From Siphonodentalium dalli (lineage: Eukaryota; Mollusca; Scaphopoda; Gadilida; Siphonodentaliidae): 64,000 nucleotides of DNA. The DNA is taken from the NCBI GenBank assembly GCA_032622095.1, contig CP136061.1, positions 21,826,991 through 21,890,990 of the forward strand, read 5' to 3'. Position 1 is the stretch's first letter; each line of letters starts with the position of its first letter. This document shows positions 54,766 through 64,000 of this stretch, piece after piece. The notes beneath the pieces were generated by a model. The model was not told where the DNA came from, did no database searches, and saw only the letters and a program-made list of their open reading frames with translations. Position numbers and translations under genes: made by a program.

Positions 54766-54842
54766 GCAGCACCAGGAATCCCAAGCCGGTCACCCATCCA
54801 AGGATTATCCGCGAGCTCGACATTGCTTAACTTTGGTAATCA
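54766..54842 (-). pseudogene. 5S rRNA-derived fragment
   Basis: On the minus strand it reads GTTAAGCAATGTCGAGC, then GGATGGGTGACCGGCTTGGG and TCCTGGTGCTG, matching about the 3' two thirds of metazoan 5S rRNA (GTTAAGCAACGTCGGGC, GGATGGGTGACCGCCTGGGA). The first ~45 nt of 5S are absent. Either a 5S pseudogene or the remnant of a 5S-headed SINE. Confidence 0.85.
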
Positions 54843-55142
54843 CACATTGTGACCAAGAGATCTAGACCTCTTGAGCAGAGAATTCATTGGCCTTCTATAT
54901 TTACAACTCAACCAGTACACAAGTTAACACGACCAAAACCTATGTTCGCAATATGCCATTTTCACCCCACCCCTGCCCCTTTGGGTTGGAACTTTCCAAC
55001 CGGTACCTCAAACTTTCCAACAATTGAAAATTTCCAAACTGACAGCCCCATAAGGTCGGAAAATTTCCAACTGATGGCCATTTGAATTTTGAATTTTGAC
55101 CAAAGTAGATAAGTAGATAAATATTCTACTGTTTATGGGAGG

Positions 55143-56002
55143 CACTTTTCACATTTATTACTTATTTGCACGTAAGCACACATATTTGTGCTTAAGCATA
55201 AATCATTTGCACTTAAGCGCAAATACCTAACGCTCCCTTACTTCCCTCCGATTGTGAATGATTGAGTCCATTTCATAGTATATTAGTATGGGCCGGGGCC
55301 TACACAGACTCGAAAAATTGAAGGAAAAAAAAACATATTTCCATATCAGCATCCCTGTCCCAAGAATTGGTGCATGACTCCCGGAGCTCTGGTATTTTTT
55401 ATTAAAGGGACATCTCCTGCACAGATATATACCATTTCCATGGTCATAAAAAGGGAATTAGGGGTTATTGGAGGGTTTGCTTCCTCATATGGTGTACTTA
55501 TTGACTTGAAATAGGGGGGGGGGGAAACCCTATTTTCATATTATCAACATCCCTACCGCCGAGACTTTGCGTGTCCATCCCGGAGATCTAGTATATTTTA
55601 TAACAGGGACATATCCTGCACAGATCTATACAATTTCCATGGTCATAAAAAGGGAATTAGGGGTTACTGGGGGCTTGCTTCTCTCATATGGTGGGCATAT
55701 ATATGATGTGTTCAGGGCTGTGCCATTTAAAATTAAATTCTTGAGTGATAAATGAATATGAATTTATATTTGCGCTTAAGCGAAAATCATTTGCCCTTAA
55801 GGGTAAATATGATGTATTTGCTCTTAAGTGCAAATGATTTGCTCTTAAGCATAAATGTTTTGCGCTTAAGCGTAAATATTTGCACAATTGACAGAGGTTA
55901 TTTGTGCTTAAGTGCAAATATTTACTCTCAAGCGTGAATGATTTTCACTTTACTGCAAATATTTGCGATTAATGCAAATAAGGAATAAATGTGAAAACGA
56001 CC
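55143..56002. mobile_element. Foldback element of TTTGCGCTTAAGCGCAAA type
   Basis: Inverted ends CACTTTTCACATTTATTACT and GGAATAAATGTGAAAACG. Palindromes such as TTTGTGCTTAAGCATAAAT and TTGCGCTTAAGCG occur near 55185-55230 and 55770-55930. The centre is a ~200-bp twofold tandem (about 55320-55500 and 55525-55690). Confidence 0.65.
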
Positions 56003-56316
56003 TGGCAGAGATAGCATTTTCAAATGATCTCATGATGCTGGCCATTCTGCAATGTGACCAGTCCGACACATGGAATTATGTACTGATATGTCTTTATGAG
56101 TTGCTTAATGAGCTTTTTTATAGTCTCGCGCAGAACTGCCATATAATTCATTGGTCCGGGAGGAAGGGTGCGACTTTTAGTCACACTTTTTCATTCATTT
56201 GCTTATTGGGAACTGCGAATAAGTATCCAGAATTAAGCAGAATGGCGGTCAATTCAAGCGCTTCGAAATATCGCAAATTTGTGTCACTGAAAGGAAGATT
56301 AGATGTGGGTCGATAG
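55963..56316 (+). other. Unrecognised 117-codon open frame
   Basis: The longest frame outside known elements in this part (LLNELFYSLAQNCHIIHWSG, KGATFSHTFSFICLLGTANK). It begins inside the foldback element and has no recognised domain or splice context. Probably not a gene. Confidence 0.2.
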
Positions 56317-56639
56317 TTTGAACCATAAAATTGACACACGGCCATATCTTAAGATTACATTTCTTATCATCCACTGTTTGTTTGCTAACTTTCAAATAGT
56401 TTTCCTTTTTCTGGAATTCTCAGTTTGTTATTCAGACGTTTCGTACCACATTTGGCCACGTACCAGGATATTTCGTACTAATTTTGTTGGTCGATGCCAC
56501 AATCCCTGGCTATTGTAAATAAACATTAGCCCAAATATAATTACCAATTCTTAGTATTTATATTTATACTAGGGCTAATATATATTTTACCCTAAAAAAA
56601 AAGGAAGCCACTGGAACTTGGAAGGTTTTCTGTTCTGCA

Positions 56640-56857
56640 TTAGTCTGTCCGTCCATCCGATGCATGTCTGTTCAGCCTCGGGTGATAACTTGAACAGTAG
56701 TGCTCGCATCTCAATGAAATTTGATATGGATGTTCACTAGTATGGGGATATTCATTGGAGTGTACAATCGTTTTGTTCAGCTTTTCCGTTCTAGAATTAT
56801 TCATCTTTATTTATCTGGAAATGTTGGCTTTTTGTCCATCCGATGTCTGTTCATATC
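56640..56857. repeat. Dispersed repeat, copy also at 59985-60290
   Basis: Shared 'tcaatgaaatttgatatggatgttcacta' type phrases, AGTTATTCATCTTTGTTTAT and CTGGAAATGTTAGCTTTTTG; a piece also at about 14395. Confidence 0.65.
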
Positions 56858-56904
56858 ACATATCTATCTATCTATCTAGAATTACCTGTCAACTCCCTTT
56901 TTGG

Positions 56905-58124
56905 TAGGGGTGGGAAGATACACCGATGCACCGGTGTATCGCGATACGGTAACATACGATGCAAGCACCGATACAAATCCTTAAATATCGTCGTATTGCG
57001 ATACACGTATAATTCATAATAAATGTTTACTGTACGAAAACTTCGAAAAGCATAGTCACTTGATCGGCTATTAAGATATATCGAGAGTTTCAGTCCTAAA
57101 ACAAAGTTAAAACAAGACTTCGCATGTGCATACATGTTATATAGCTTCGCGCGAAAGTGATGAAACGTACGATAATGTGTCCGTGCTGCACGTGCATCGC
57201 GTGTTTGATTAGAGCCGGTGCATATTTACGCCACATGGCACAATTGATATATAACTTCCCGTTTCGTTTTCGGAAGCACATGTCACGTGCGCTCGCAGCT
57301 GACGCACAACTGCCTTCTAAATATACCGGTACTTTCCGCGGTACCCTTCATTTTGACCGCGTAATCGCGTGTCACTCGAACTCAATTCGTATAGTTACGA
57401 GTCCAGTGGTCTGAATCTAGTACATTGTATTTAGAGTTACTCCTCTTACATTGATTTATTAACAAGTTATTTCAAGCATGATCACTTACGGACTTTCTTT
57501 GTGCAAGTCTTGATTACTCGATTTTGTGGTCATCGTCCTTGAACTCTTGAGTTTCAACATCCGTTTTTTTTAAATAAGCTTTGTAAATGTAATGGCGTCT
57601 ACGGAGCCAGCAGTTGAGATTCCTCAGCAATCGCAGGAAAAATTCATTATAAAACCCAAACCCGCAGACAAATACAAGTCTAAAGTTTGGCAGCACTTCG
57701 GTTTGTTAGCTACCCTAGTAAATGGGATAAAGAGTGTTTTCGACTGCTGGCGATATTATAAATGCTCAGCGCTCAATGCTGAACTCAGAAAATGTTGACA
57801 CTTTAATTTTTTTGAGAAAGAACCTGCGTTACCATTAACTTACCAATAAATAGTCGATCTTGTATTTACTGTTTAGAGTAGATCAGACTCATAATAACTA
57901 TTGACTTGTTTGAAAGTTGTTTCAGTTGCAAGTAGGCACAGTAATGCTATTTGCCCTAATAAGCTTGTGTTTGAGTTGTCATGTTTGATTTGATTAAATT
58001 CTGAAACAATGTCTGGAGTGTATCTATGTAGTATGTATATATGTATCTAGATACGCACTCGTATCGCGAACGGTGTATCGAGATACGTATCGTATCGTGG
58101 CACTAGCGTATCTTCCCACCCCTA
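56905..58124 (+). mobile_element. hAT element with BED-finger remnant
   Basis: Ends TAGGGGTGGGAAGATAC / GTATCTTCCCACCCCTA (17 bp, identical) and exact 8-bp duplication ctttttgg (56897-56904, 58125-58132). Subterminal CGATAC / GTATCG motifs are frequent at both ends. Confidence 0.94.
57592..57798 (+). pseudogene. Start of a BED-type hAT transposase, truncated
   Basis: 68 residues, MASTEPAVEIPQQSQEKF then KYKSKVWQHFGLL. The SxVWxHFG motif is the start of a BED zinc finger, but the Cys/His ligands do not follow in frame and the frame ends ALNAELRKC. Likely the 5' exon of a deleted transposase. Confidence 0.65.
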
Positions 58125-58301
58125 CTTTTTGGGCATTACAGACAGGGTCCAGGTCTCGACTGTGGTCGGTGCTTTGGTGGGCTACTCTAACCTACAGCCG
58201 GGTTCTTTAACGTGCACATAGTCACCCATGTACACGGGTCAGCCATTTATGTCGGCTCCCGATCCGACAGCGTACCTCACTCACGACAACATACCTGGAC
58301 A

Positions 58302-59776
58302 GAATGTCAGCTAACTGGGACCTTGGCTAACTGGGACCTTCGGCTAACTGGGACCTTGGCTAACAGGGACCATGACCAACTGGGACCTTGGCTAACTGGG
58401 ACCTTTGGCTAACTGGGACCTTGGTTATATTTATTACATATATTAGTAGAATAGAACATTGATAATAGAATATTGTTTATTTTATTTATGTTATTGCTTC
58501 AAAAATGTTTTTCAACCTGACTTAATAAAAAAAATATATATATATATATATATATTGTCAATCTATAAAACTGAAGGTCACTATTTTAATTTCTTATTTG
58601 TATGTTATTTGTATCTTATATATTTCTATGAATATTTATTGTTAATAAAGTCAATAAAGTGATGGTTATTATGGGCATTCACAGTTAAGATGCAATAAAG
58701 TGATTGTTACTCATGGCATTCACAGTGAAGGTGTGAGTTTGTTTTGAAAGAGATTGTTGTTTTAATCAGTTGGTCCATTTGATCTTGTGATCTAATCATT
58801 GTCAGCTTACTTGTGTTCACTTGTAACAACTGACCAGTCATCAGGCCAATTTACCGTCAGACAGCATATCAGCACAATGTCTTCTGAACCTGATGTAACG
58901 TGTATTTCGTGTGGCGATGTGGTTAGACCAAGACAAGAGGCCTTGACTTGTGATGTTGATGAATGATGGCGTCTTCGGACGCAGCATAAGAACCAACAAT
59001 GATGTCGAAGGATATGGCATAATAAACTTAACCAGAGAGTGATGAAGGCGAACTTACCACTGTATCTCCTCCTGACTCTGTTGTATCAAGAAGCCAAGGA
59101 GATTCCGACAACATGCAATTTTCAAAGATGGTGAGTGAAGGAAAGTTGACACGTCGCCAGAGGAAGAACACCATGGTAATGCATGGGAAAATCTTCAGCC
59201 TATGGGACAAATACGACGCCAAAGAGGTCTCAACCAGTCATCTTCTCAGAGAATGCGCTCAGTTATTCGCACCAGTTCCAGAACCAGACAGGCGTGACAG
59301 AGAATGCACTCAGATATTCTCACCAGTTGAAGAACCAGACATGCGTGACAGAGAGTAAATACAGCATACCAGTATGGGTATATACATGCAGATACATGAG
59401 TGCTACAGCTGCCTCCATCGTGCTACACAGAACTGCAAAACCAGCAGACTTGTATCGTGTTTTTATTGTGTTTTTACTGTTTTGTTTAATGTTATTTATC
59501 TAATGTGTTAACATTTCATTTGTTTTTAACTTTCTCATGACTTAATAAAAATTGATTTTAATGAAATGATTAATAATATATCTAAAGGTCCCAGTTAGCC
59601 AAGGTCCCAGTTAGCCAAGGTCCCAGTTAGCCAGAAGGTCCCAGTTAGCCAAGGTCCCAGTTAGCCAAGGTCCCAGTTAGCCAGAAGGTCCCAGTTAGCC
59701 AAGGTCCCAGTTAGCCTGACTTGAGGTCCCAGTTAGCCAAGGTCCCAGTTAGCCAAGGTCCCAGTTAGCTGGATAC
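58302..59776 (+). mobile_element. MULE-like element with inverted minisatellite ends
   Basis: Left array of TAACTGGGACCTTGGC units (58308-58424) and right inverted array of GGTCCCAGTTAGCCAA units (59587-59770), 16 bp each. Flanks acctggaca (58293-58301) and ccctggaca (59777-59785) fit a 9-bp duplication typical of Mutator-like elements. Inside is a cysteine-motif fragment. Confidence 0.68.
58877..58966 (+). pseudogene. Cys-rich N-terminal fragment of a MULE-type protein
   Basis: MSSEPDVTCISCGDVVRPRQ, EALTCDVDE, stop. C-x2-C...RPRQEAL.CD resembles the N-terminal finger I recall from invertebrate Mutator-like transposase proteins. A second piece (59113-59358) contains an internal duplication REC.Q.F.PV.EPD.RDRE. 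Similarity unverified. Confidence 0.45.
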
Positions 59777-59984
59777 CCCTGGACATGATGTCGCTGTGAA
59801 GGGAAGTCAGTTTTGTATTCGGATTTATATTGTGCGATCACGAATGAGACTTTTCAGTCATACAACGTGGCAATCTGACCAAGTTTGGATTTTTGTCAGT
59901 ATACCCGACTGGGAATCAATCCCCGGACCTTTAGCCCGAGAGACCAGTACGCTATCCACTCGGCCACTGACTTCCTATCATATC

Positions 59985-60290
59985 ATATGTGATAACTTGA
60001 ACATAAGTGCTCTGAAATCAATCAAATTTGGTACGGATGTTCACTACTATGAGGACATTCAATCGTTTTGTTTTGGTTTCCATTTTAGAGTTATTCATCT
60101 TTGTTTATCTGGAAATGTTAGCTTTTTGTCTGTCCGAGCAGATATCTCTACCACCGATTGTCGGATATCAATGAAATTTGATATGGATGTTCACTACTAT
60201 GTGTACATTCAATGGAGAGTTTAATCATTTTAATCAGGTATTTCGTTCTGGAGTTATCCATCTTTGATTAACTGGATTTTTAAGGAGGAC
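59985..60290. repeat. Dispersed repeat, second copy
   Basis: See 56640-56857; here about 1.5 units, with GAGTTATTCATCTTTGTTTA and GAGTTATCCATCTTTGATTA. Confidence 0.6.
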
Positions 60291-60726
60291 CAGCTTGGCG
60301 TCCTTATACTAAGTTCGCTTTTCAACATGCGGGGGGTGCAATTTTGAATTTGAGGCACCGCCATCCCGGAAACGTCATGGCAATTAAATTAACATTACTA
60401 CTAGTAAATGTTACTTTTCATTTAGCCAACTTAACAGTATTCATTGCGTGAAGATATTACGTGGTTTATAATTTAAACACCAATCATTACTTAAATCATA
60501 AATATTGTCAACATGACTTGGGTTGCTATGCCATTCGTAAATGACGGAAATTACATAAAACAGCACATTTTCATCAGCCACATCTCGAAAACAACATGAC
60601 TGGTCTAAAATGTTTGTCATATCACTAAAAAAAGTTTTCTTTAGTTTAGTAAATTAGTAAAAGCACGTTCACATAAACTGTTAGGTGACGTCATATGTTG
60701 TATCCAAAGCGATGTCATATTGGCAT

Positions 60727-62065
60727 TAGTGATGTAACGATACAGGGGTTATCGGTAAAAGCCGATAGCCGATATTTTCAGTAGAATTATCAGCCGATCC
60801 AATACAGATACCGATAAGTCTTGTACGTGAAAAAAATTCCATATCAATTTGTCTTTTAAATTGCAAAGTATTGTCGGCAAACAAACGATAACCTGGTCGC
60901 AAAAAAAGTTTAGTTTACGTTCCCCAAAAACCCTGGCAAAATGATTTAATATTTCGTTGCATTCAAAAGATCTCCTCAATATTTGTTTGATTCTGTTACT
61001 TTGCCTTACGGAATCAGTCCATAATCCATTTGAGTCAATGACACAATTTAAATTTGCCAAACTCAATCTTTTTCAGAAGTTGAAATTGCGTTTAATAACA
61101 CCTGCAATGTCCCACATAAATTGTTGACATTTTCTCTGCCCATAACAGCAGATACAAATCCCACCCATATAGAGCACTCTGATTGGTTCGGATGGTTCCA
61201 TCAAACAAGTTAGTCACCTCCTCCATCTTCAGTCATCGTATACCAGAACATCAATCAATTTGAATCAAAAGCACTTTGAACACACGCACTTAAATGTTGT
61301 TAACACGTGATGTTTCTATATATCGAGGAATAGAGAGTCACGAATGCGGCGACTTTAATGCAAACTGGTCAAGTGTGACTCGTCTATCTATAAACACTGA
61401 TTTTTAGTTTACTGTGTCATCTGTCAACACGTGGCTTGTTAGTGATTTCTACTCGATGACATCAAATGCCTGCAAATAATCGTTTGATCTTGCTGCCCAC
61501 CACCCGCCTTGGGAAGATAATAACAATGTGACAACTTACTATCGCATGTGGCGCAGAATTAATCCCACATCCCCATGAATACATCACTAAATGATACATC
61601 AGTCTGATTCAGTCATAGGAAGATTCCATTCTCAGGCTAATGCCAGGGGTGTCAGTTATTCGCTTTCAACATGTGCTACTCGGCACTCGCAAGTAATTTT
61701 AATTGTGTGAAGTTTATGTTTTAGCTTTAATTATTAAGTGTACAGAACTACGGTACTACCTTTTGAAATGTTTATTTGGGTCATGAGTGTACCAGCAGTC
61801 TCCCGTCGGTGTTGTCATCATGGTATATCACCGTATGTGATGGAGGGCTGACCCGTGAGTAAAATTGTCCCTATTTTTTCTGGAAATTCCCGTCGTTTAT
61901 GTAATATTAAAGTAGGAATTGGTGTAACAACATTCACAAAGGACTCGACATGTATCGGTTGACGATATCAGTCGTGAGACTAAATTTTGCCGATACTGAT
62001 TTCTTGCCGATACCACATATATCGGCCCGATCCGATAGCCGATACCGATAATCGGTACATCACTA
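60727..62065. mobile_element. hAT-like non-autonomous element
   Basis: Ends TAGTGATGTAACGATAC / ATCGGTACATCACTA and exact 8-bp duplication attggcat (60719-60726, 62066-62073). Subterminal AGCCGATA / TATCGG repeats. A 105-codon minus frame (60749-61066) has no recognised domain and runs into the terminus. Confidence 0.9.
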
Positions 62066-62073
62066 ATTGGCAT

Positions 62074-62630
62074 GCATATTTCCCTGTGAAAGTTATTGAT
62101 GTTTTGCCAGCGACATAGCACATAAAGCAAATCGCATTGTTAGCATTCCAGAAGAATGTGTAATATTTTTCTCAATAAATTGTATCTGATTTTAATTAAG
62201 AACACGAAGACCACTGTGCCGTGGCAATAAACTCCAGAGAAATGTACATATATGGTTGCCATTTTAATTAAACAAATAATATGCATATATACATATAATA
62301 CCATTTATATACGGTATATAGACTATACTAGTACACTAGCTCGTACTGGAATCCAATGGACAGACAAGACCATGATTGATGGTATTTATTATAATTGTTT
62401 TAAAAAATAACAATTTCCGGCCGGCTGCCCCTACTTTTTTTCCATATGTTACCAGAAACATCACTGTTTTATTTTTAGGACTGAACATTCTTCTATTGAA
62501 TGGGCATCTAAGTATAAGTGACTGAAGAAGTTGCATGTGAATTAAAAGTGAAAAACAATCAAACAACAAAAATTATCTTGAAGCTTTGCATGGCTCTAAT
62601 GAATAGGTGACTTACTGTTTCTCTTAATTG
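62074..62630. other. AT-rich DNA before the HAUS7 exon
   Basis: No exon recognised, although the HAUS7 start exon should lie upstream; it may be here or beyond the transposons. Confidence 0.4.
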
Positions 62631-62633
62631 CAG

Positions 62634-62740
62634 CAATTATCATGTCCGTACACAGAAGGTGGGGATGAGACTTGGATAAATGAAACACTTTTGAAGCCTG
62701 GAGAGACCAGGGTTAGGATATTACAGTGGCTCTTCACAAG
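62634..62740 (+). CDS. HAUS7: HAUS augmin-like complex subunit 7, single exon (partial)
   Basis: An exon with acceptor taattgcag and donor gtaata encodes 35 codons plus two bases: QLSCPYTEGGDETWINETLL, then KPGETRVRILQWLFTR. This resembles the start of HAUS7 in vertebrates (LKDLNCPFLEG...RLEILEWMCTR). HAUS7 is part of the eight-subunit augmin complex that recruits gamma-tubulin to spindle microtubules. The first exon was not found upstream and the rest lies beyond the right edge; an AG at 63995-63996 after a pyrimidine tract could be the next acceptor but this is not secure. The identification rests on one short exon. A complete 217-bp family-B palindrome sits 12 bp after the donor. Confidence 0.68.
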
Positions 62741-62752
62741 GTAATATTCATG

Positions 62753-62969
62753 TACAGTAATGCCCTAAGTAATCGACTCCTTAACCACAGCAGAATTATG
62801 GGTAACTTTTCAGGATTTAGTCCGAAATATGGCTTGTTGCCATTCATCGGAAAGCTCTCCCCAAGAGCTTTCCGATGAATGGCAATAAGCCATATTTCCG
62901 ACTAAATCCTGAAAAGTTACCCATAATTCTGCTGTGGTTAAGGAGTCGATTACTTAGGGCATTACTGTA
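62753..62969. mobile_element. Family-B foldback MITE, complete reference copy
   Basis: TACAGTAATGCCCTAAGTAA to TTACTTAGGGCATTACTGTA, almost perfect palindrome of 217 bp. Contains CTGTGGTTAAGGAGTCGAT intact, the empty site matching the insertion at 132-554. Confidence 0.92.
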
Positions 62970-63996
62970 TTTGGTTTAAAGATTCTATTCATTATGTTGG
63001 GCTACAATAAGTAAATTGCCGAGGGCAAAAATGACTTAAATACGTTGCCCAGATTTAGGAGTAACTGAGCTCGTGATTTTCATAAAACAAATAACATCCA
63101 TAAGACAAAAAATCATTTAAATATTAAAATTGAATGAAACTCATTGTTGATGAAGTCACGATAGACCAATGAGTGAAAATTATTGACATTGCTAACAGAA
63201 CCAATGAGATAGTCATGAAATGGCGAACAATTTTCTTTTTCTGAGAACTGTTTGCTTCTTTTGTCCCCATCGGACTAAGAACAATTTGCAGTGCGCATGA
63301 AAAACAAACAGAGACAAATAATCCACTTCCGAAATTCTGTTTGTTGGTACGAACGATCCAAGATTTTTGCCACTTCATAACAATCAAAAATACCTATATT
63401 TAGAACAACTTTGACATTAAAGTATCTAAAACTTTGGATATACAATTTAACTTTCTTCGTGCATGCCTGGTTTTTGGAAACAGTAGCTACACCCCTACCA
63501 TGTGTGGTGATAACCTCTCTCTCTCTATATATATACAGATACACACCCACCATGTCTGTTGATAGTGCTCATATGTTCCATAAAGTCTCAAGCAAGGCAT
63601 AAAGCAGGCCTGAGATCCACTCTCAGGAAATTAAAATCGCAAAAATCATGCCCATGAATCCACAACCCATCACACACCTGCAGTTTTAACTTTTGAGGTC
63701 CAGCTGTCACTACACAGGGATATGTCAGAAACAATGTGTTTTGCACACTAATGATCATCAATATGTATGTGCATTGGTGGTAAAAACAGTTAAAAAAAAT
63801 GTTTATTTTTTAAAAAGAAATTTTCAGCTTTTTCTGAAAATATCAATAAAAAGTTTAGGGTCCGTGGTTATTTTTAGGGTCGGTCGATGTGCGAAAACAT
63901 AATATCTTTTTCTTTGGCCTGAGCCAGTTGCACTTTATTGGTATTTGTATTTCTTGTAACCAATCGGTGGCGATGACATTTGTGTTTTTCCCCCAG
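62970..63996. other. HAUS7 intron, no element recognised
   Basis: AT-rich with a (CT)n(AT)n tract at about 63515-63537. A pyrimidine tract and AG at 63995-63996 may mark the next exon, which would start at 63997. Confidence 0.4.
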
Positions 63997-64000
63997 CAAA

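Larger units (their letters stand above)
56858..59980 (-). mobile_element. tRNA-headed SINE-like unit split by two transposons
   Basis: Minus-strand head at about 59980-59905 has TGGCCGAGTGGATAGCG (A box) and GGGGATTGATTCCCAG (B box). The body continues at 58301-58133 (GGGTTCTTTAACGTGCAC on plus), interrupted by the element at 58302-59776. It then passes the hAT at 56905-58124 to a (TAGA)n tail near 56858-56880. Joined length is about 400 bp. Confidence 0.65.

Noticed and set aside
57157-57414. 85-codon frame upstream of the BED fragment
   Set aside because: No domain, inside the hAT element, probably non-coding.
59113-59358. 81-codon frame as a host gene
   Set aside because: It lies inside the element with inverted minisatellite ends and has an internal duplication; a transposon remnant is more likely.
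59905-59980. A functional tRNA gene
   Set aside because: A and B boxes are present but the acceptor stem does not close and the sequence continues into a SINE body.

Overview
The window is AT-rich, intron-rich animal nuclear DNA, not prokaryotic. Spliced exons with GT..AG borders encode proteins conserved across Metazoa. The dispersed repeats (tRNA-headed SINE-like units, a degenerate ~175-bp repeat ending in a 'ggacggacg...gtgagctaa' tail, hundreds of bases of foldback MITEs) suggest a lophotrochozoan, most likely a mollusc. The species cannot be fixed from sequence alone.

Four host genes can be read. (1) 2634-7952, plus strand: the last five exons of the lysine-degradation enzyme AASS (saccharopine dehydrogenase part). 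The 5' part lies outside the window. (2) 18502-37779, minus strand: a complete ten-exon PRPF18 (second-step pre-mRNA splicing factor, 342 aa, every intron in phase 0). (3) 37987-47100, plus strand: a complete seven-exon CTBS (lysosomal di-N-acetylchitobiase, GH18, 368 aa). PRPF18 and CTBS are head to head with 207 bp between start codons, so they probably share a bidirectional promoter. (4) 62634-62740, plus strand: one exon resembling HAUS7 (augmin subunit), which continues past the right edge. These genes do not form a pathway; they are ordinary neighbours.

Most of the remaining DNA is mobile or repetitive. There are hAT-type elements with 8-bp target duplications at 1055-1404, 8563-9787, 22427-23535, 26629-28618, 36056-37335, 56905-58124 and 60727-62065. 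One of them holds a broken transposase, one holds a transposase C-terminus and one holds a BED-finger remnant. There are several families of foldback MITEs: family A (TTAA termini, shared 'GCCAATGCATTCTCTTATA' hairpin), family B (TACAGTAATGCCC, ~215-bp palindrome), family C (CAAGCCTTGA, 8-bp duplications, two hairpins per copy), family E (TTAACCCTTTCTATAC) and family G (TGACCCGCC). Other items are foldback elements built from 'GCGCTTAAGCGC' palindromes, a MULE-like element with inverted minisatellite ends nested in a SINE, a 5S rRNA-derived fragment, a 2-kb 61-bp minisatellite and smaller tandem arrays.

The most striking pattern is positional. By eye, 9 of the 20 visible 5' splice sites have the edge of a foldback MITE within about 30 bp on the intron side. 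A second strong observation is a natural filled/empty-site pair showing TTAA-specific insertion of a MITE inside a family-B copy. PRPF18 and CTBS each also carry a partial tandem duplication of exon 2 that includes the splice donor.
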